From the IMG/VR virus record IMGVR_UViG_3300025646_000105, positions 1 to 40,850 of that record: 40,850 nucleotides of DNA; one strand, given 5' to 3'. This document shows positions 23,100 through 31,442 of this stretch, piece after piece. The DNA is from a virus. The position numbers and the translations under genes are program-made. The number at the start of each line of letters is the position of its first letter. Position 1 is the first letter of the stretch. The notes under the pieces were generated by a model. That model searched no databases. It worked only from the letters and a program-made list of their open reading frames with translations, and had not been told where the DNA came from.

Positions 23100-23771
23100 T
23101 TAGTAAATGTTTTTTCCGTTATGTTCACAATCTACAACTGCACAAAACTTCCGACATGTGAAATTTGGTTTTGCATTCCACACATCGGTCTTGAACGCTG
23201 TTTCAAGGCGTTCAATTTCTGTAAGCCACTTGGTCCACGCTCCGCTCTGCTGATCTTCGGTGAACTCGGCTTTAACTAAACTTTCTGCAACAAGAAACAC
23301 TAAACCTGCCTTAACTCTCTTGACATTTGGAAAATGTTTAAAGACCAGCAACGACAGCAACTCAAGCTGTTTGATGTCTGCGTACTGAGCGGACTTACCA
23401 GTCTTGTAGTCAACTATTTTTGCTTCGTCGCCGTCGATGACAAGCAAGTCGGCGATGCCTCTAAACCAAACGTCGGGGTCACGAAACGCACAGGGCTTGA
23501 ATTCTTTGGTAAGCCCCATCTCGTACTCACAGTGCTTCTCTCCCGGCAATAACTTCAGGGCATCAAGATGCGGTTTGATAAACGCGTACTTCTCCGGGAT
23601 GTCTAGCCCACCGCACACATAGTCCTCAGCGGCTTTGTGTACGGCAGATCCATAGTCAAGATGTGCTTGAGGTGGTTCGGCAACATCTTTTAGTACCCGC
23701 AGTCGGTAATACTTCCTGGGGCACTGCTGGAACAGCGAGATACTGCTGTACGACCAAGTGTACTTATCCAT
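23100..23771 (-). CDS. Cas4/RecB-like PD-(D/E)XK nuclease with iron-sulfur cysteines
   Basis: Start chosen at ATG 23771, which overlaps the stop of the upstream small gene by eight bases (ATGGATAA); a second in-frame ATG is 15 bases upstream. From this start, H45 (GSAVHKAAED), D108 (GIADLLVI) and D121-Y-K123 (IVDYKTGK) form the PD-(D/E)XK active site. C17 (FQQCPRKYY) and C206, C210, C215 near the C terminus form the four-cysteine set that holds an Fe-S cluster in Cas4 and AddB-type nucleases. Likely a DNA exonuclease in recombination or end processing next to the polymerase. Confidence 0.85.
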   Translation of the reverse strand: MDKYTWSYSSISLFQQCPRKYYRLRVLKDVAEPPQAHLDYGSAVHKAAEDYVCGGLDIPEKYAFIKPHLDALKLLPGEKHCEYEMGLTKEFKPCAFRDPDVWFRGIADLLVIDGDEAKIVDYKTGKSAQYADIKQLELLSLLVFKHFPNVKRVKAGLVFLVAESLVKAEFTEDQQSGAWTKWLTEIERLETAFKTDVWNAKPNFTCRKFCAVVDCEHNGKNIY

Positions 23772-23937
23772 TGTGGCGAACCGCATTGAGCAAAAGTTTG
23801 GCTTCCACGACCAACTTCAACGCAGACTCTTCGGCTTCCTGATGCTTACGCTCATTAGACAGTTCGTAAACTTCGCGGACCAGTCGCTTGATCTCATCAG
23901 TGTGTGGGGCAAAGTCAATCACTTGGGTTACTTTCAT
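23764..23937 (-). CDS. small helical phage protein
   Basis: A 57-residue frame with AAAGGA close upstream of ATG. It reads MKVTQVIDFAPHTDEIKRLV, then REVYELSNERKHQEAEESAL, wholly helical and charged. It fills the gap between the sigma-like gene and the nuclease and its stop overlaps the nuclease start, so it is coupled to it. No family recognised; an accessory subunit is possible. Confidence 0.7.
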   Translation of the reverse strand: MKVTQVIDFAPHTDEIKRLVREVYELSNERKHQEAEESALKLVVEAKLLLNAVRHNG

Positions 23938-23938
23938 T

Positions 23939-24607
23939 TCAGTCCTTTCCTAAAAATTCTACAATTTTTTTCGCACGCCCCGGCTGGCGCATAAGTCTCA
24001 TGGCTTTTGCTTCGACTTGTCTAATTCGTTCTCTGGTGACTTTAAAAATAGCAGCCACTTGTTCCAATGTTAGTTCGGAGCCACCCCCAATCCCATAACG
24101 CAAACGCAATACTTTTGCATGCCGAAGAGGTAAAGAATCTAGATTCTCTGCGATACACTTTACTAACTCTTTTTTAGTTTGCTTTTGCTCCAGAGTCTCA
24201 TCATCCTCGTATAAATCGCCTTCTAATTGGGCAACGTTGCCGCCAAGAACAGATCGCATGGCGTTTGCATCCAACAAAAACCTTTTGGTAACTACACTTT
24301 CGGTACTGTTTCTAGGTAGGTTCATGGTTAACTGCTCGGTCGTCCACAAGTCATGCGGGGCGGCACCTAGTGCTTCCATGACATCTTTGGCTAAAGGGCT
24401 AAACGTTCCGTCCTTGTTAACTGGCGGTTTGCGTAGGGAAACTAAACTACTTATCTCTTGGGCAGTGTAACCAATAGCCTTTGCAAAACTTGCGGCTGAT
24501 TTGTACCCAGCATCTTCGATTGCAGTCAGTAGTAAATTATTGCGTACGGTGAATTTAACTCGGTACGCCTGAGCATCGTCAGAATCTCTAGCGTCAACAA
24601 TCTCCAT
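23939..24607 (-). CDS. sigma-factor-like protein: N-terminal XRE-like HTH, C-terminal sigma region 4
   Basis: I start at ATG 24607 because GGAG lies six bases before it; an upstream in-frame ATG at 24631 lies inside the polymerase gene. The 222-residue protein has a Cro/XRE-like helix-turn-helix in its first third (SAASFAKAIGYTAQEISSLV). The C-terminal part is a textbook sigma70 region 4 (LDSLPLRHAKVLRLRYGIGG, LTLEQVAAIFKVTRERIRQV, EAKAMRLMRQPGR). Regions 1 and 2, needed for -10 recognition and melting, are not seen. It could join the host RNA polymerase through region 4 and redirect it to phage promoters, or act as an appropriator. It overlaps the polymerase gene by 14 bases. Confidence 0.85.
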   Translation of the reverse strand: MEIVDARDSDDAQAYRVKFTVRNNLLLTAIEDAGYKSAASFAKAIGYTAQEISSLVSLRKPPVNKDGTFSPLAKDVMEALGAAPHDLWTTEQLTMNLPRNSTESVVTKRFLLDANAMRSVLGGNVAQLEGDLYEDDETLEQKQTKKELVKCIAENLDSLPLRHAKVLRLRYGIGGGSELTLEQVAAIFKVTRERIRQVEAKAMRLMRQPGRAKKIVEFLGKD

Positions 24608-26420
24608 AACTATCTCCGTATCCAACTTCACAATTCAACGGAAGCGTCTCGGCCCACTTCGGTCTCCAACGCATGCACTCTTCAACATACTTAACTGCTT
24701 CTTCTCTTTCTTCGATGGGGGCGATACACGCAATCGCATCATGCACCGTCAAGACCACTCGGTAGCGTTTAGCCACACGGAGCATCTGCTCACCAATCAC
24801 ACAACGGGCAACTGCTTGGCAGATGTTCTCCACAACTTTCCCGCCGTATATCCGAGTGACACCTTTCCTAGTGTCGTAGATGTACTGGGGGGTGCCGTCA
24901 TAAAACTTCTCGCCGGTCTCACGCAGATTCAGATACCGAATCGGCATGCCGCTTGGGATGTCGAACCCAACTCCGGGTAACAGACTCACCGCTTGTGGCT
25001 GTGCGCAGAAGTCAAATGTCTTGAGTTCCGTAGACGCAAGGGCTTCCAAACATCGGCTAGCAGAATCCCAAAGTCCTGGGATGTAGGGGAAGTTTTCTCT
25101 GTATCGTCTAATAATGAATTGGGATGTCGACTCTTCCATGTGCACACCAACCGACCGCATGTGCAACATAAACTTCTTGTGCCCTAAGCCATACCCGCAT
25201 CCTAATACTACGGTCTTGCCTAAGAAGCGTTCTTCCGTAGTAATGTCGTCGACTGGCTTGCCGTAGATTCTAGAGGCCATGATCTTATAAACGTCCTCGC
25301 CAGCCTCGAATGCTAGGACCAAATCTTTTTGCCCTGCCAGCCAAGCAAGAGTCCTAGCCTCGATCTGAGAAGAGTCAGCGTCAATAATCACGTAGCCCTT
25401 GGGTGGGATGATTGACTTCTTGAGCATGCCAGCGTTCTGCCCACGTGACGGGAGGTTCTGTAGGTTTAACTTGTCGTCGCCACCCCAACGCCCGGTGTGT
25501 GCCGCGTAGTAACGCAGAGGGACCGGAAGGCTACCCCGTTTCGCTATTGAGATTAATCTCTCGGTGCGTGTCTCTTCGAGCGTACTTTTTGTCCCAAGCC
25601 TAGCCGCCGCAAGAGCCTGTACTTTCTCGTCACGGTGCTCAAGGAGAGCCTTGAACCCGTCATCACTCTTTGCCAACGCCGGGGCCAACTTGCCTGTGGT
25701 TGGACTTATCTTTACGGGGACATCAACGCCCATGCTCTCAAGCAACTGCGCAAACTTGGGCTGAGACATTAGGACTTCTTTATCCACCCCGGCGCTGGAG
25801 AGCAATGCTTCCTTCCGGGCCTTAACTTCTTCTAGGTGCTGCTCAAGTAGTGGGAGGTTCAACTGCAAGACCGGGTCGGTGAACATCCGCATCGTCAGAT
25901 CAATGAGCTTGAGTTCCTTCTTGTTGTAACTCTCTTTTAGGATATTAAAAAGCTTGTAGGTGATGTCGACGTCGTTACGGCAGTACTCCCCGTACTGATG
26001 CAGTTCTTCAGCAGTGAAGTCGGCTTTATGCTTGCCCATCGCTAGGACCACCTCGGTCCCTTTTTTGCCTACCCCGTAACGATCCGCGAGTTTTGCGAGG
26101 CTGTTGCCCACTTCTGAACCGTCCACCGCCCGAGCCATACACAGCGTATCAAGGTACACATTAGGCTTGATTCCGTATCTCCAACTGAGAATCGCACCAT
26201 CGAACATCATGTTGTGCGCTAGCACAAAGGAATTCTCCCAATCGAATTGGGCTAGGAATTTATCTACCTCGTTGGCGCACCAAACTGCTTCGCCGTCATC
26301 AACTTTAACTGCTACCCCGATCACTTCGAACCGATCATCACGCACATACTCTTCCGTTGTCATCTTCGAAAGAGAAAACTCTCTGTCGTAATAGGTTTCG
26401 AAATCAAGCGTAATCAGCAT
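24594..26420 (-). CDS. polA: family A DNA polymerase with DnaQ-like 3'-5' exonuclease
   Basis: Start placed at ATG 26420 (MLITLDFETYYD), after GGGGGAG and overlapping the VRR-NUC stop in TGATG; a longer frame upstream is not needed. The 608-residue protein begins with a proofreading exonuclease: D6-F-E8, HNMMFD with D74, and YCRNDVD with D150. The polymerase domain follows: motif A IIDADSSQIEAR (D347), motif B from R398 to G413 with K402, and motif C LTVHDAI (H560-D561). It is the replicative polymerase. The lesser length compared with PolI reflects the lack of a 5' nuclease. Confidence 0.95.
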   Translation of the reverse strand: MLITLDFETYYDREFSLSKMTTEEYVRDDRFEVIGVAVKVDDGEAVWCANEVDKFLAQFDWENSFVLAHNMMFDGAILSWRYGIKPNVYLDTLCMARAVDGSEVGNSLAKLADRYGVGKKGTEVVLAMGKHKADFTAEELHQYGEYCRNDVDITYKLFNILKESYNKKELKLIDLTMRMFTDPVLQLNLPLLEQHLEEVKARKEALLSSAGVDKEVLMSQPKFAQLLESMGVDVPVKISPTTGKLAPALAKSDDGFKALLEHRDEKVQALAAARLGTKSTLEETRTERLISIAKRGSLPVPLRYYAAHTGRWGGDDKLNLQNLPSRGQNAGMLKKSIIPPKGYVIIDADSSQIEARTLAWLAGQKDLVLAFEAGEDVYKIMASRIYGKPVDDITTEERFLGKTVVLGCGYGLGHKKFMLHMRSVGVHMEESTSQFIIRRYRENFPYIPGLWDSASRCLEALASTELKTFDFCAQPQAVSLLPGVGFDIPSGMPIRYLNLRETGEKFYDGTPQYIYDTRKGVTRIYGGKVVENICQAVARCVIGEQMLRVAKRYRVVLTVHDAIACIAPIEEREEAVKYVEECMRWRPKWAETLPLNCEVGYGDSYGDC

Positions 26421-26737
26421 CACTCCCCCTTCTTGGGAACGGTCATCGCAAAATTGTCGCGCAACCACACGGACAATTCCTCTATGTTGTTTTCGTTTAT
26501 TGTGAATGTAGAACCACCGGCTTCTCTAATCCGACGCAGTTCCCTATCTTGTAATGCAGTCGTAGTGCCGCGACCGGCCTTGCACTCTACCGCAAAAAAG
26601 TACCCTCGGTAACATCCAACGATATCGGGAATACCACTACGCCCATAGCCACCAGTAGCAGGCATAAAAGAATACACGCCGTACTCTTCTAATATCTTCT
26701 TAACTCTTTGTTTTACCTTGGCTTCGGGGGTAGACAC
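26420..26737 (-). CDS. VRR-NUC domain nuclease
   Basis: The 105-residue protein starts at GTG with AGGAG five bases before it. It shows the VRR-NUC core GIPDIVGCYRGYFFAVECKAGRGTT followed by the helix LQDRELRRIREAG. The D in GIPD and the E-x-K of VECK are the metal-binding and catalytic residues of this PD-(D/E)XK-like family, which includes FAN1 and stand-alone phage Holliday-junction nucleases. Coupled by TGATG to the polymerase gene, it likely resolves branched replication intermediates before packaging. Confidence 0.9.
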   Translation of the reverse strand: MSTPEAKVKQRVKKILEEYGVYSFMPATGGYGRSGIPDIVGCYRGYFFAVECKAGRGTTTALQDRELRRIREAGGSTFTINENNIEELSVWLRDNFAMTVPKKGE

Positions 26738-26765
26738 CGCATCTCCTCATGGGGTAAGTAGACAC

Positions 26766-26794
26766 AGTATAGGTGTAAGTTTTCAGGAATGCAA
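26766..26794 (-). promoter_or_regulatory. putative promoter upstream of VRR-NUC/polymerase
   Basis: On the minus strand TATACT (26766-26771) sits 17 bases after TTGCAT (26789-26794). The -10 box is good and the -35 box weak. It lies just beyond the terminator at 26807-26844, where a fresh start of transcription is needed, and about 30 bases before the GTG start of VRR-NUC. Confidence 0.5.
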
Positions 26795-26806
26795 GGGGGT
26801 AAACAT

Positions 26807-26844
26807 AAAAAAAGGGACATGGTGACTATTCGTCAGCATGTCCC
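26807..26844 (-). terminator. rho-independent terminator containing dyad copy 1
   Basis: GGGACATG (26814-26821) and CATGTCCC (26837-26844) form an eight-pair stem, extended by TGAC/GTCA inside. On the minus strand a run of seven Ts follows (26807-26813). It separates the MoxR/VWA half from the polymerase half of the leftward genes. Its core (26816-26842) is also a copy of the 27-bp dyad, the only copy that carries a T tract. Confidence 0.8.
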
Positions 26845-26898
26845 TAACCCTCGACCAAGAAAAGCAACGGGGTTGAGCCCCCCGTCAGGGCTTGCTAC

Positions 26899-27774
26899 TT
26901 AGCAAAGCGTAACTGTATCACCTCCGACCAAGTAATACAAAGTGGCTTCCGGATCTCTTTCGATATCACTCTTGAACATCACGCCAACATTCTCAACTGG
27001 TTGGCTAGGTTCGCACAACTTAATGAGTGCTAACTTCTCTTGAAAGTTTTGCGGCATATCGTATGTCGAATTCAACTTAACTATCTCGGGATCATCGGCA
27101 CTAATTTGTGCGTACCACATTGTCCCGTCAGAAAAGTTTACGACGACAGCGCCACCCTTATCGACTTCTTTGTTAATTGAGCAGGCAATCCTGAGATCAT
27201 AGAAGTTTTGGACCTTCTCCTCGGTAGAAAACAATTTCGCAATGGTGCCTTCGATCTTGGGTTGACTACCTTCGTAGCAATCAAGTAAGAACATAGCGAT
27301 CTCGGTACCCGTTTTGTTTGTGTCTATATCTCGGAGTACCTTGTATCTAGCGTTCGACACCATGTTACCGATTTGACTCTTTGCCTCAGCGATCATTTTG
27401 CTTTTGAAAGCACCAGTGACGGGCACCAAGAACACTTCTTCCATCACCTTGATTGCTTTGTGGGCATCCTTGGTCGTGATAGTGCTTCGGTTGTGCCCCC
27501 TGCGCTTGTTGATGTTGTCCGAACTGATATGGTAGACATCCATCACCCCACGCCCACGGTATTCCTCTCGCTTGAGTCTTACCCTACCCAAGTACTGAGA
27601 GTCTTGATACACAGATAGAGTCCCGATGAATTCAGTATCGTATTTCCAACCATCTTTGTCGGCAACGAACTTCACTTGGGGGTGTAGTACATAGTAGTTG
27701 CTGATCAAATCCTCCAACGGTTTGGGTAGCGTCAGTTTTTGGGACATACGGTTTTCAAAGTTAGGCAATGCCAT
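26899..27774 (-). CDS. phage protein of unknown function downstream of MoxR/VWA module
   Basis: The 291-residue protein has mixed alpha/beta character: QKLTLPKPLEDLISNYYVLH, IGTLSVYQDSQYLGRVRLKR, and a C-terminal VNFSDGTMWYAQISADDPEI. No catalytic motif, membrane segment or signal peptide is visible. It follows the DUF3150-like gene by 14 bases and is the last gene before a terminator. Co-transcription suggests a role with the AAA+/VWA module, but this is inference. Confidence 0.65.
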   Translation of the reverse strand: MALPNFENRMSQKLTLPKPLEDLISNYYVLHPQVKFVADKDGWKYDTEFIGTLSVYQDSQYLGRVRLKREEYRGRGVMDVYHISSDNINKRRGHNRSTITTKDAHKAIKVMEEVFLVPVTGAFKSKMIAEAKSQIGNMVSNARYKVLRDIDTNKTGTEIAMFLLDCYEGSQPKIEGTIAKLFSTEEKVQNFYDLRIACSINKEVDKGGAVVVNFSDGTMWYAQISADDPEIVKLNSTYDMPQNFQEKLALIKLCEPSQPVENVGVMFKSDIERDPEATLYYLVGGDTVTLC

Positions 27775-27788
27775 CTTGTGTTCCTTTC

Positions 27789-28649
27789 TTACCAGTTAAA
27801 TTTCGAGAGGATGTCGTCGACTTTGTTCTTGGTCTGCAACCGTATCTCGTCGCTTTCCTTGAGCATCTCGGTATCCACAAGCAATAGCGCAGATGAGAGA
27901 TCACGCTTGGCTTGATCCAGTTTGGCATCCTTGGTGATGTTGAGATGATTGAGTAGATCTACCAACTCTTTAGCGTTTCCTAGCATCGTATCGTGGAAAC
28001 CCTTACGCTTACCCTCCTCGTCGTTGGCTAGGCGATCACTCATGTGACTGAGGCATTTGTGCAGTCGCTCCCAAACATCACGCATGGCTCCCTCGATACG
28101 CTCATTGAAGTTAGCCTCGTACTGCTGAATCAACTCGGCTTTGGCTTGCTCGTTGATGTCGATGCGGAAATCCCCCGCAGTCGGCACAGGTGTGAACGCA
28201 TAGGCAAAGCGGAACTTGCCCATGATGTTGTCCACATCGGGGTACTCCTCACGATTAAACATGTCTCCCAGAGAGAAAGCCGCCGCTGATATCAGAGTAG
28301 GATACTCAACGAAAAACTTTTGGCACAGTCGGTTGAACTCCATCTCATGCGCATTCAACTCGGCTTTGTAGTCCAAGAACTGAGACATCGTCACCAGTCG
28401 TGTGCCCTTGTCAGACCACGGCAAAGTTTTCTGCGTATTCCACAGGCGAACCCGAGCGGCATACTTGTTCACATCTTCAAGGCTCTTGCTACCGGCAAGT
28501 AGGTTCTTGTGGTAATTGCCACCCCGCGCTCTAGTTTTCTTGACCGCATCCACTTCCTCGGACACTTGCTTGTCCAACTTACGGGCAGTCCAGCATGAGA
28601 CATTCAACTCGACAAGCATGGCACTTGTTGCGATTCCAATGGTTTCCAT
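27789..28649 (-). CDS. DUF3150-like protein of the MoxR/VWA module
   Basis: I start at the eleventh codon of the longest frame (METIGIATSAMLVELNVS), where AGGAAAACCAAATG gives a ribosome site. The 286-residue protein has LVELNVSCWTARKLDKQVSE and GNYHKNLLAGSKSLEDVNKY, which match my memory of DUF3150 proteins that travel with MoxR ATPases and VWA proteins. The rest is helical (WERLHKCLSHMSDRLANDEE). It is probably a substrate adaptor or partner of the ATPase. A copy of the 27-bp dyad lies in its leader at 28675-28701. Confidence 0.7.
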   Translation of the reverse strand: METIGIATSAMLVELNVSCWTARKLDKQVSEEVDAVKKTRARGGNYHKNLLAGSKSLEDVNKYAARVRLWNTQKTLPWSDKGTRLVTMSQFLDYKAELNAHEMEFNRLCQKFFVEYPTLISAAAFSLGDMFNREEYPDVDNIMGKFRFAYAFTPVPTAGDFRIDINEQAKAELIQQYEANFNERIEGAMRDVWERLHKCLSHMSDRLANDEEGKRKGFHDTMLGNAKELVDLLNHLNITKDAKLDQAKRDLSSALLLVDTEMLKESDEIRLQTKNKVDDILSKFNW

Positions 28650-28674
28650 TTGGTTTTCCTTTCTTAGTATCAGG

Positions 28675-28701
28675 GACAAGATGACTATTGGTCACTTTGT
28701 C
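28675..28701. promoter_or_regulatory. 27-bp dyad, copy 2
   Basis: GACA, 3 nt, TGACT, 3 nt, GGTCA, 3 nt, TGTC, perfectly spaced. It overlaps the stop codon of the RHH-like gene and lies 26 bases before the DUF3150-like start. No T tract on either side, so it is not a simple terminator. Confidence 0.7.
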
Positions 28702-28864
28702 GTGTCTTGTACTGCTTGATCAAATACTCGATCACTTGGGTAAACGAAAGGTTTATCCCGAGTCGGTCCACCAACTCGTTCTTGATGTCGAGCAACTCGT
28801 GGGCTGTTTCTTTGCTAATGCTCACACCCACGCGACCGTCTTTACTTGCGACTTTAGTTTCCAT
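28685..28864 (-). CDS. small ribbon-helix-helix-like protein
   Basis: A 59-residue frame directly abuts the VWA stop (TAAATG), with GGAG shortly upstream. It reads METKVASKDGRVGVSISKET, then AHELLDIKNELVDRLGINLS and FTQVIEYLIKQYKTR. A short strand followed by two helices is the ribbon-helix-helix plan of Arc/MetJ-type repressors. These bind as dimers to palindromic operators, which makes this protein an attractive candidate for the repeated dyads, one copy of which covers its own stop codon. Confidence 0.7.
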   Translation of the reverse strand: METKVASKDGRVGVSISKETAHELLDIKNELVDRLGINLSFTQVIEYLIKQYKTRQSDQ

Positions 28865-30142
28865 TTAGATCTCCACTAGAGCAGATTGACCAATAAGAGG
28901 AACGAACCTCTTGTTATTAACAACACACCAAAACACAGGAACTCCCATATTCTCCCACAACTCTACCTTGTGACGATAGAAGTACCCGTCAGTCAGCATG
29001 ACCACGCATTGCGGCTCCAACTTGTTCTTCATCACAAACCTCGGAACGCAGTCGGGATCAGTACCACCACCGCCTTTGGGCTTGGTCGAATTGATTACTG
29101 TTGCTACCTCGGAACCATAGTAGATTTCATGGCTCGCTACCTCGGTATCCCAATAAAGAACCTCCACGCGCTCAGGCATGATCTCTTCGCAGATGTTCGC
29201 CATCTCACCCAAGAACTGCCCAAGCACCGGCCCACCAATCGAACCCGATGTGTCAATGCCTATCACGATGCACTCTGCCTTTTGTCCTACCATGCTAGGC
29301 ATGATGATGTCGGCCCCGAGGAACCTCCGATTCGGTCTGCGCCAAGTCGTGATCTCGCCACCCTTGGTCGTCACCTTCACAAAGTCTCGCAACGCCTCAC
29401 GCCAATCCACGCGGGGATGCAAGATTTCCTCGATGCCACGGGGCATGTTGCCCTTCATCTTGCCTGCAAGGATTGCACCCTCACGCAAGCCGTGATCAAT
29501 CTCTTGCTCGAGTTTCTCTTTCTCCTCGTCTGATAACTCAGCGGCACCATCCCAGTCATGCTCATCCATCGAGTCGTTGGGTTGGTTGCCACCATTGGGC
29601 TTTGATTGCTTGCCGGGACTTGATGACCCTCCGTCATTTTGTCCCTCACCTTGCCCATCTCCGGGTTGGCCTTCCTCGCCTTGTTCACCCTGCTCGTCTT
29701 TGAGGATGTCGTAGACTTGCTTGGTGTCCATGTTGCGGAACCGCTCGTCGAGTAGCCCGATCTGATTGCCGTCTTGATCTCTTGGCATCACAACCACAAA
29801 ACCGTCTGGGTCCATGTCGTGAATCTGAAGATTGATCACATAGTCAGCCGCCATGTTGGTCAGCCGCATGTTCTCTTTCGCCAGTTTCTTCCATGTCGAG
29901 ATATGCCGATACGCCTTGTGCATTGCCTCGTGTACTACCAAGAAAGCAAGCATCTTGTCGTCAAGCATCTCCACGAACTCGCGCCCGTAGTCGACATCGC
30001 GCCCATTTGTTCTTGCGGTAATCGGCTCGTCAAGCACAGTTACTTTGCCGATCATGAACATCCCGCTAAATAAGCAGAAGTCCTTGTGCCGCATGAGCGT
30101 CACATGTGTGCGCTCGATTCTTTGTTCAGCAGTTAGTTTCAT
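28865..30142 (-). CDS. VWA-domain protein with N-terminal metallopeptidase-like domain (DUF2201-like)
   Basis: The 425-residue protein has an N-terminal domain with HEAMHKAYRH (HExxH at 71-75), as in DUF2201_N. A Gly/Gln/Asp-rich linker spans about residues 150-195. The C-terminal von Willebrand A domain has a complete metal-ion-dependent adhesion site: D297-T-S299-G-S301, T361-D362 (GGGGTD) and D385 (LTDGYF). VWA proteins pair with MoxR AAA+ ATPases to remodel or load cofactors onto targets. Here a MoxR gene lies 200 bases upstream in the same operon. The target is unknown. Confidence 0.85.
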   Translation of the reverse strand: MKLTAEQRIERTHVTLMRHKDFCLFSGMFMIGKVTVLDEPITARTNGRDVDYGREFVEMLDDKMLAFLVVHEAMHKAYRHISTWKKLAKENMRLTNMAADYVINLQIHDMDPDGFVVVMPRDQDGNQIGLLDERFRNMDTKQVYDILKDEQGEQGEEGQPGDGQGEGQNDGGSSSPGKQSKPNGGNQPNDSMDEHDWDGAAELSDEEKEKLEQEIDHGLREGAILAGKMKGNMPRGIEEILHPRVDWREALRDFVKVTTKGGEITTWRRPNRRFLGADIIMPSMVGQKAECIVIGIDTSGSIGGPVLGQFLGEMANICEEIMPERVEVLYWDTEVASHEIYYGSEVATVINSTKPKGGGGTDPDCVPRFVMKNKLEPQCVVMLTDGYFYRHKVELWENMGVPVFWCVVNNKRFVPLIGQSALVEI

Positions 30143-30333
30143 TTGAAAACCTCCTTGTGCAGTTTTGTGTACTCGTCTTGCAACTCAACTATCCAATCTT
30201 GGAGAATGTCTAGACCAACGACATCTCGCGGGATTGTTGAGAGCAAAAAAACCTGTCCTTCTTCCTTGTCTATGCGATATCTCAGTACCCCATGCACACG
30301 AAAGTTCTGCGGGTGTCTATAAGTAAATTTCAT
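30139..30333 (-). CDS. small protein between MoxR and VWA genes
   Basis: A 64-residue protein (MKFTYRHPQNFRVHGVLRYR, then IDKEEGQVFLLSTIPRDVVG) with mixed strands and a C-terminal helix (QDWIVELQDEYTKLHKEV). It overlaps the VWA start by four bases and follows MoxR by eight, so it is part of the module. No family recognised. Confidence 0.65.
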   Translation of the reverse strand: MKFTYRHPQNFRVHGVLRYRIDKEEGQVFLLSTIPRDVVGLDILQDWIVELQDEYTKLHKEVFK

Positions 30334-30341
30334 ACCGCCTC

Positions 30342-31403
30342 CTAGAACAAGTATTGGTTCTCACGCATCCAATTCACAAACGAACCGGATGTCATCATGA
30401 TCTGCTTCTTCTCGGGGTGCTTACCAGCAGTCAAGCAAAACACAGACTGCAACTCTTTCGGTGTGCGCTTGAGATACTCGAACCATTTGCCGATGTTGCC
30501 CCGGTCCACTCGTTGAACTGCGCCGTAAGCCATGATGCACAGCGCCGCCGGTGAAGTCGGCACAATCGCCGTTTGTGGATTGGTAATCACATCTTCCCAA
30601 AGCGGTAGTGTGTCTGCTACTTCGACATAGGCAGTCATATCTCTCGCCGCCGCATCGCCAATCGTTCCGCTCAACGCAGTCACCAACGCATTGCGTGTCA
30701 TCAGGCTACGCTTCTTGATGATGTTGCTTGCGCGGTGGCCCGAGCGCGGAGAGAAGTATGACCGTTTCGGGTTCTTCGGGTTGAAGTTGTACGGATTGTC
30801 TGCTTGCGCAGGATCCTTGTACGATGCCATGCAATGCGGATAAGCCTTGACCCATGCCATGACCTCGGGCGCAACCCCATTCAACGCCGCCCACTCTAGC
30901 CATTCCTCAGCCGTTGGGTTGGCAATCGGGCAGATGGTCAGCCGGTTGATCGAGTGGTCCTTCAACAAATCGCCCACGCCATCCGTCGTATTGTTACCAG
31001 CAGTAATGACGATGGAATCTTTGTGCAGTTTGAACCCGCCGATCCTTCTCTCTGATAGCAGAGGATGGAGCATGTTCTGTACCGCAGGTGATGATGGTTT
31101 GGTGAACTCGTCAATGAAGATCACGCATGGGTCGCCATGTTGGAAACCCCACGCTTCGTTCGGATACAACGCCGTCGTGCGAGTCTCATGGTTGGGCATG
31201 GGGATGCCGATGTCGCCCAACTCGGTGTTGGGGGTGTCGATATAGATGCCACGATAGCCCGTCTTTTCCACGATACGCTCGTACATAGCAGTCTTACCAA
31301 CGCCGGGCTGTCCGACAAGATGGGTAGCGACTTCGTTTCCAACACTAAGGATGAACTCCTCGGCTTCTTTGAGGGTCATTTCTGTGCGCAGGTTAACTTC
31401 CAT
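30342..31403 (-). CDS. MoxR-type AAA+ ATPase
   Basis: The 353-residue protein has Walker A GQPGVGKT at 31-38, Walker B CVIFIDEF with D98/E99, and the sensor-1-like ITAGNNTTDGVGD near 133-145. PNTELGDIGIP after the first strand and the overall length fit the MoxR group of AAA+ chaperones. MoxR proteins act with VWA partners to insert cofactors or remodel complexes. In the same operon lie the VWA, DUF3150-like and RHH-like genes. The start follows AAAGGAAATACCAA. Confidence 0.9.
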   Translation of the reverse strand: MEVNLRTEMTLKEAEEFILSVGNEVATHLVGQPGVGKTAMYERIVEKTGYRGIYIDTPNTELGDIGIPMPNHETRTTALYPNEAWGFQHGDPCVIFIDEFTKPSSPAVQNMLHPLLSERRIGGFKLHKDSIVITAGNNTTDGVGDLLKDHSINRLTICPIANPTAEEWLEWAALNGVAPEVMAWVKAYPHCMASYKDPAQADNPYNFNPKNPKRSYFSPRSGHRASNIIKKRSLMTRNALVTALSGTIGDAAARDMTAYVEVADTLPLWEDVITNPQTAIVPTSPAALCIMAYGAVQRVDRGNIGKWFEYLKRTPKELQSVFCLTAGKHPEKKQIMMTSGSFVNWMRENQYLF

Positions 31404-31442
31404 TTGGTATTTCCTTTCTTAGTAGAGAGACAGAGAACAAAA

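Noticed and set aside
28886-29533. 215-codon plus-strand frame opposite the VWA gene
   Set aside because: The minus strand carries a complete VWA domain with all metal ligands; the plus frame is His/Leu/Arg-rich noise.
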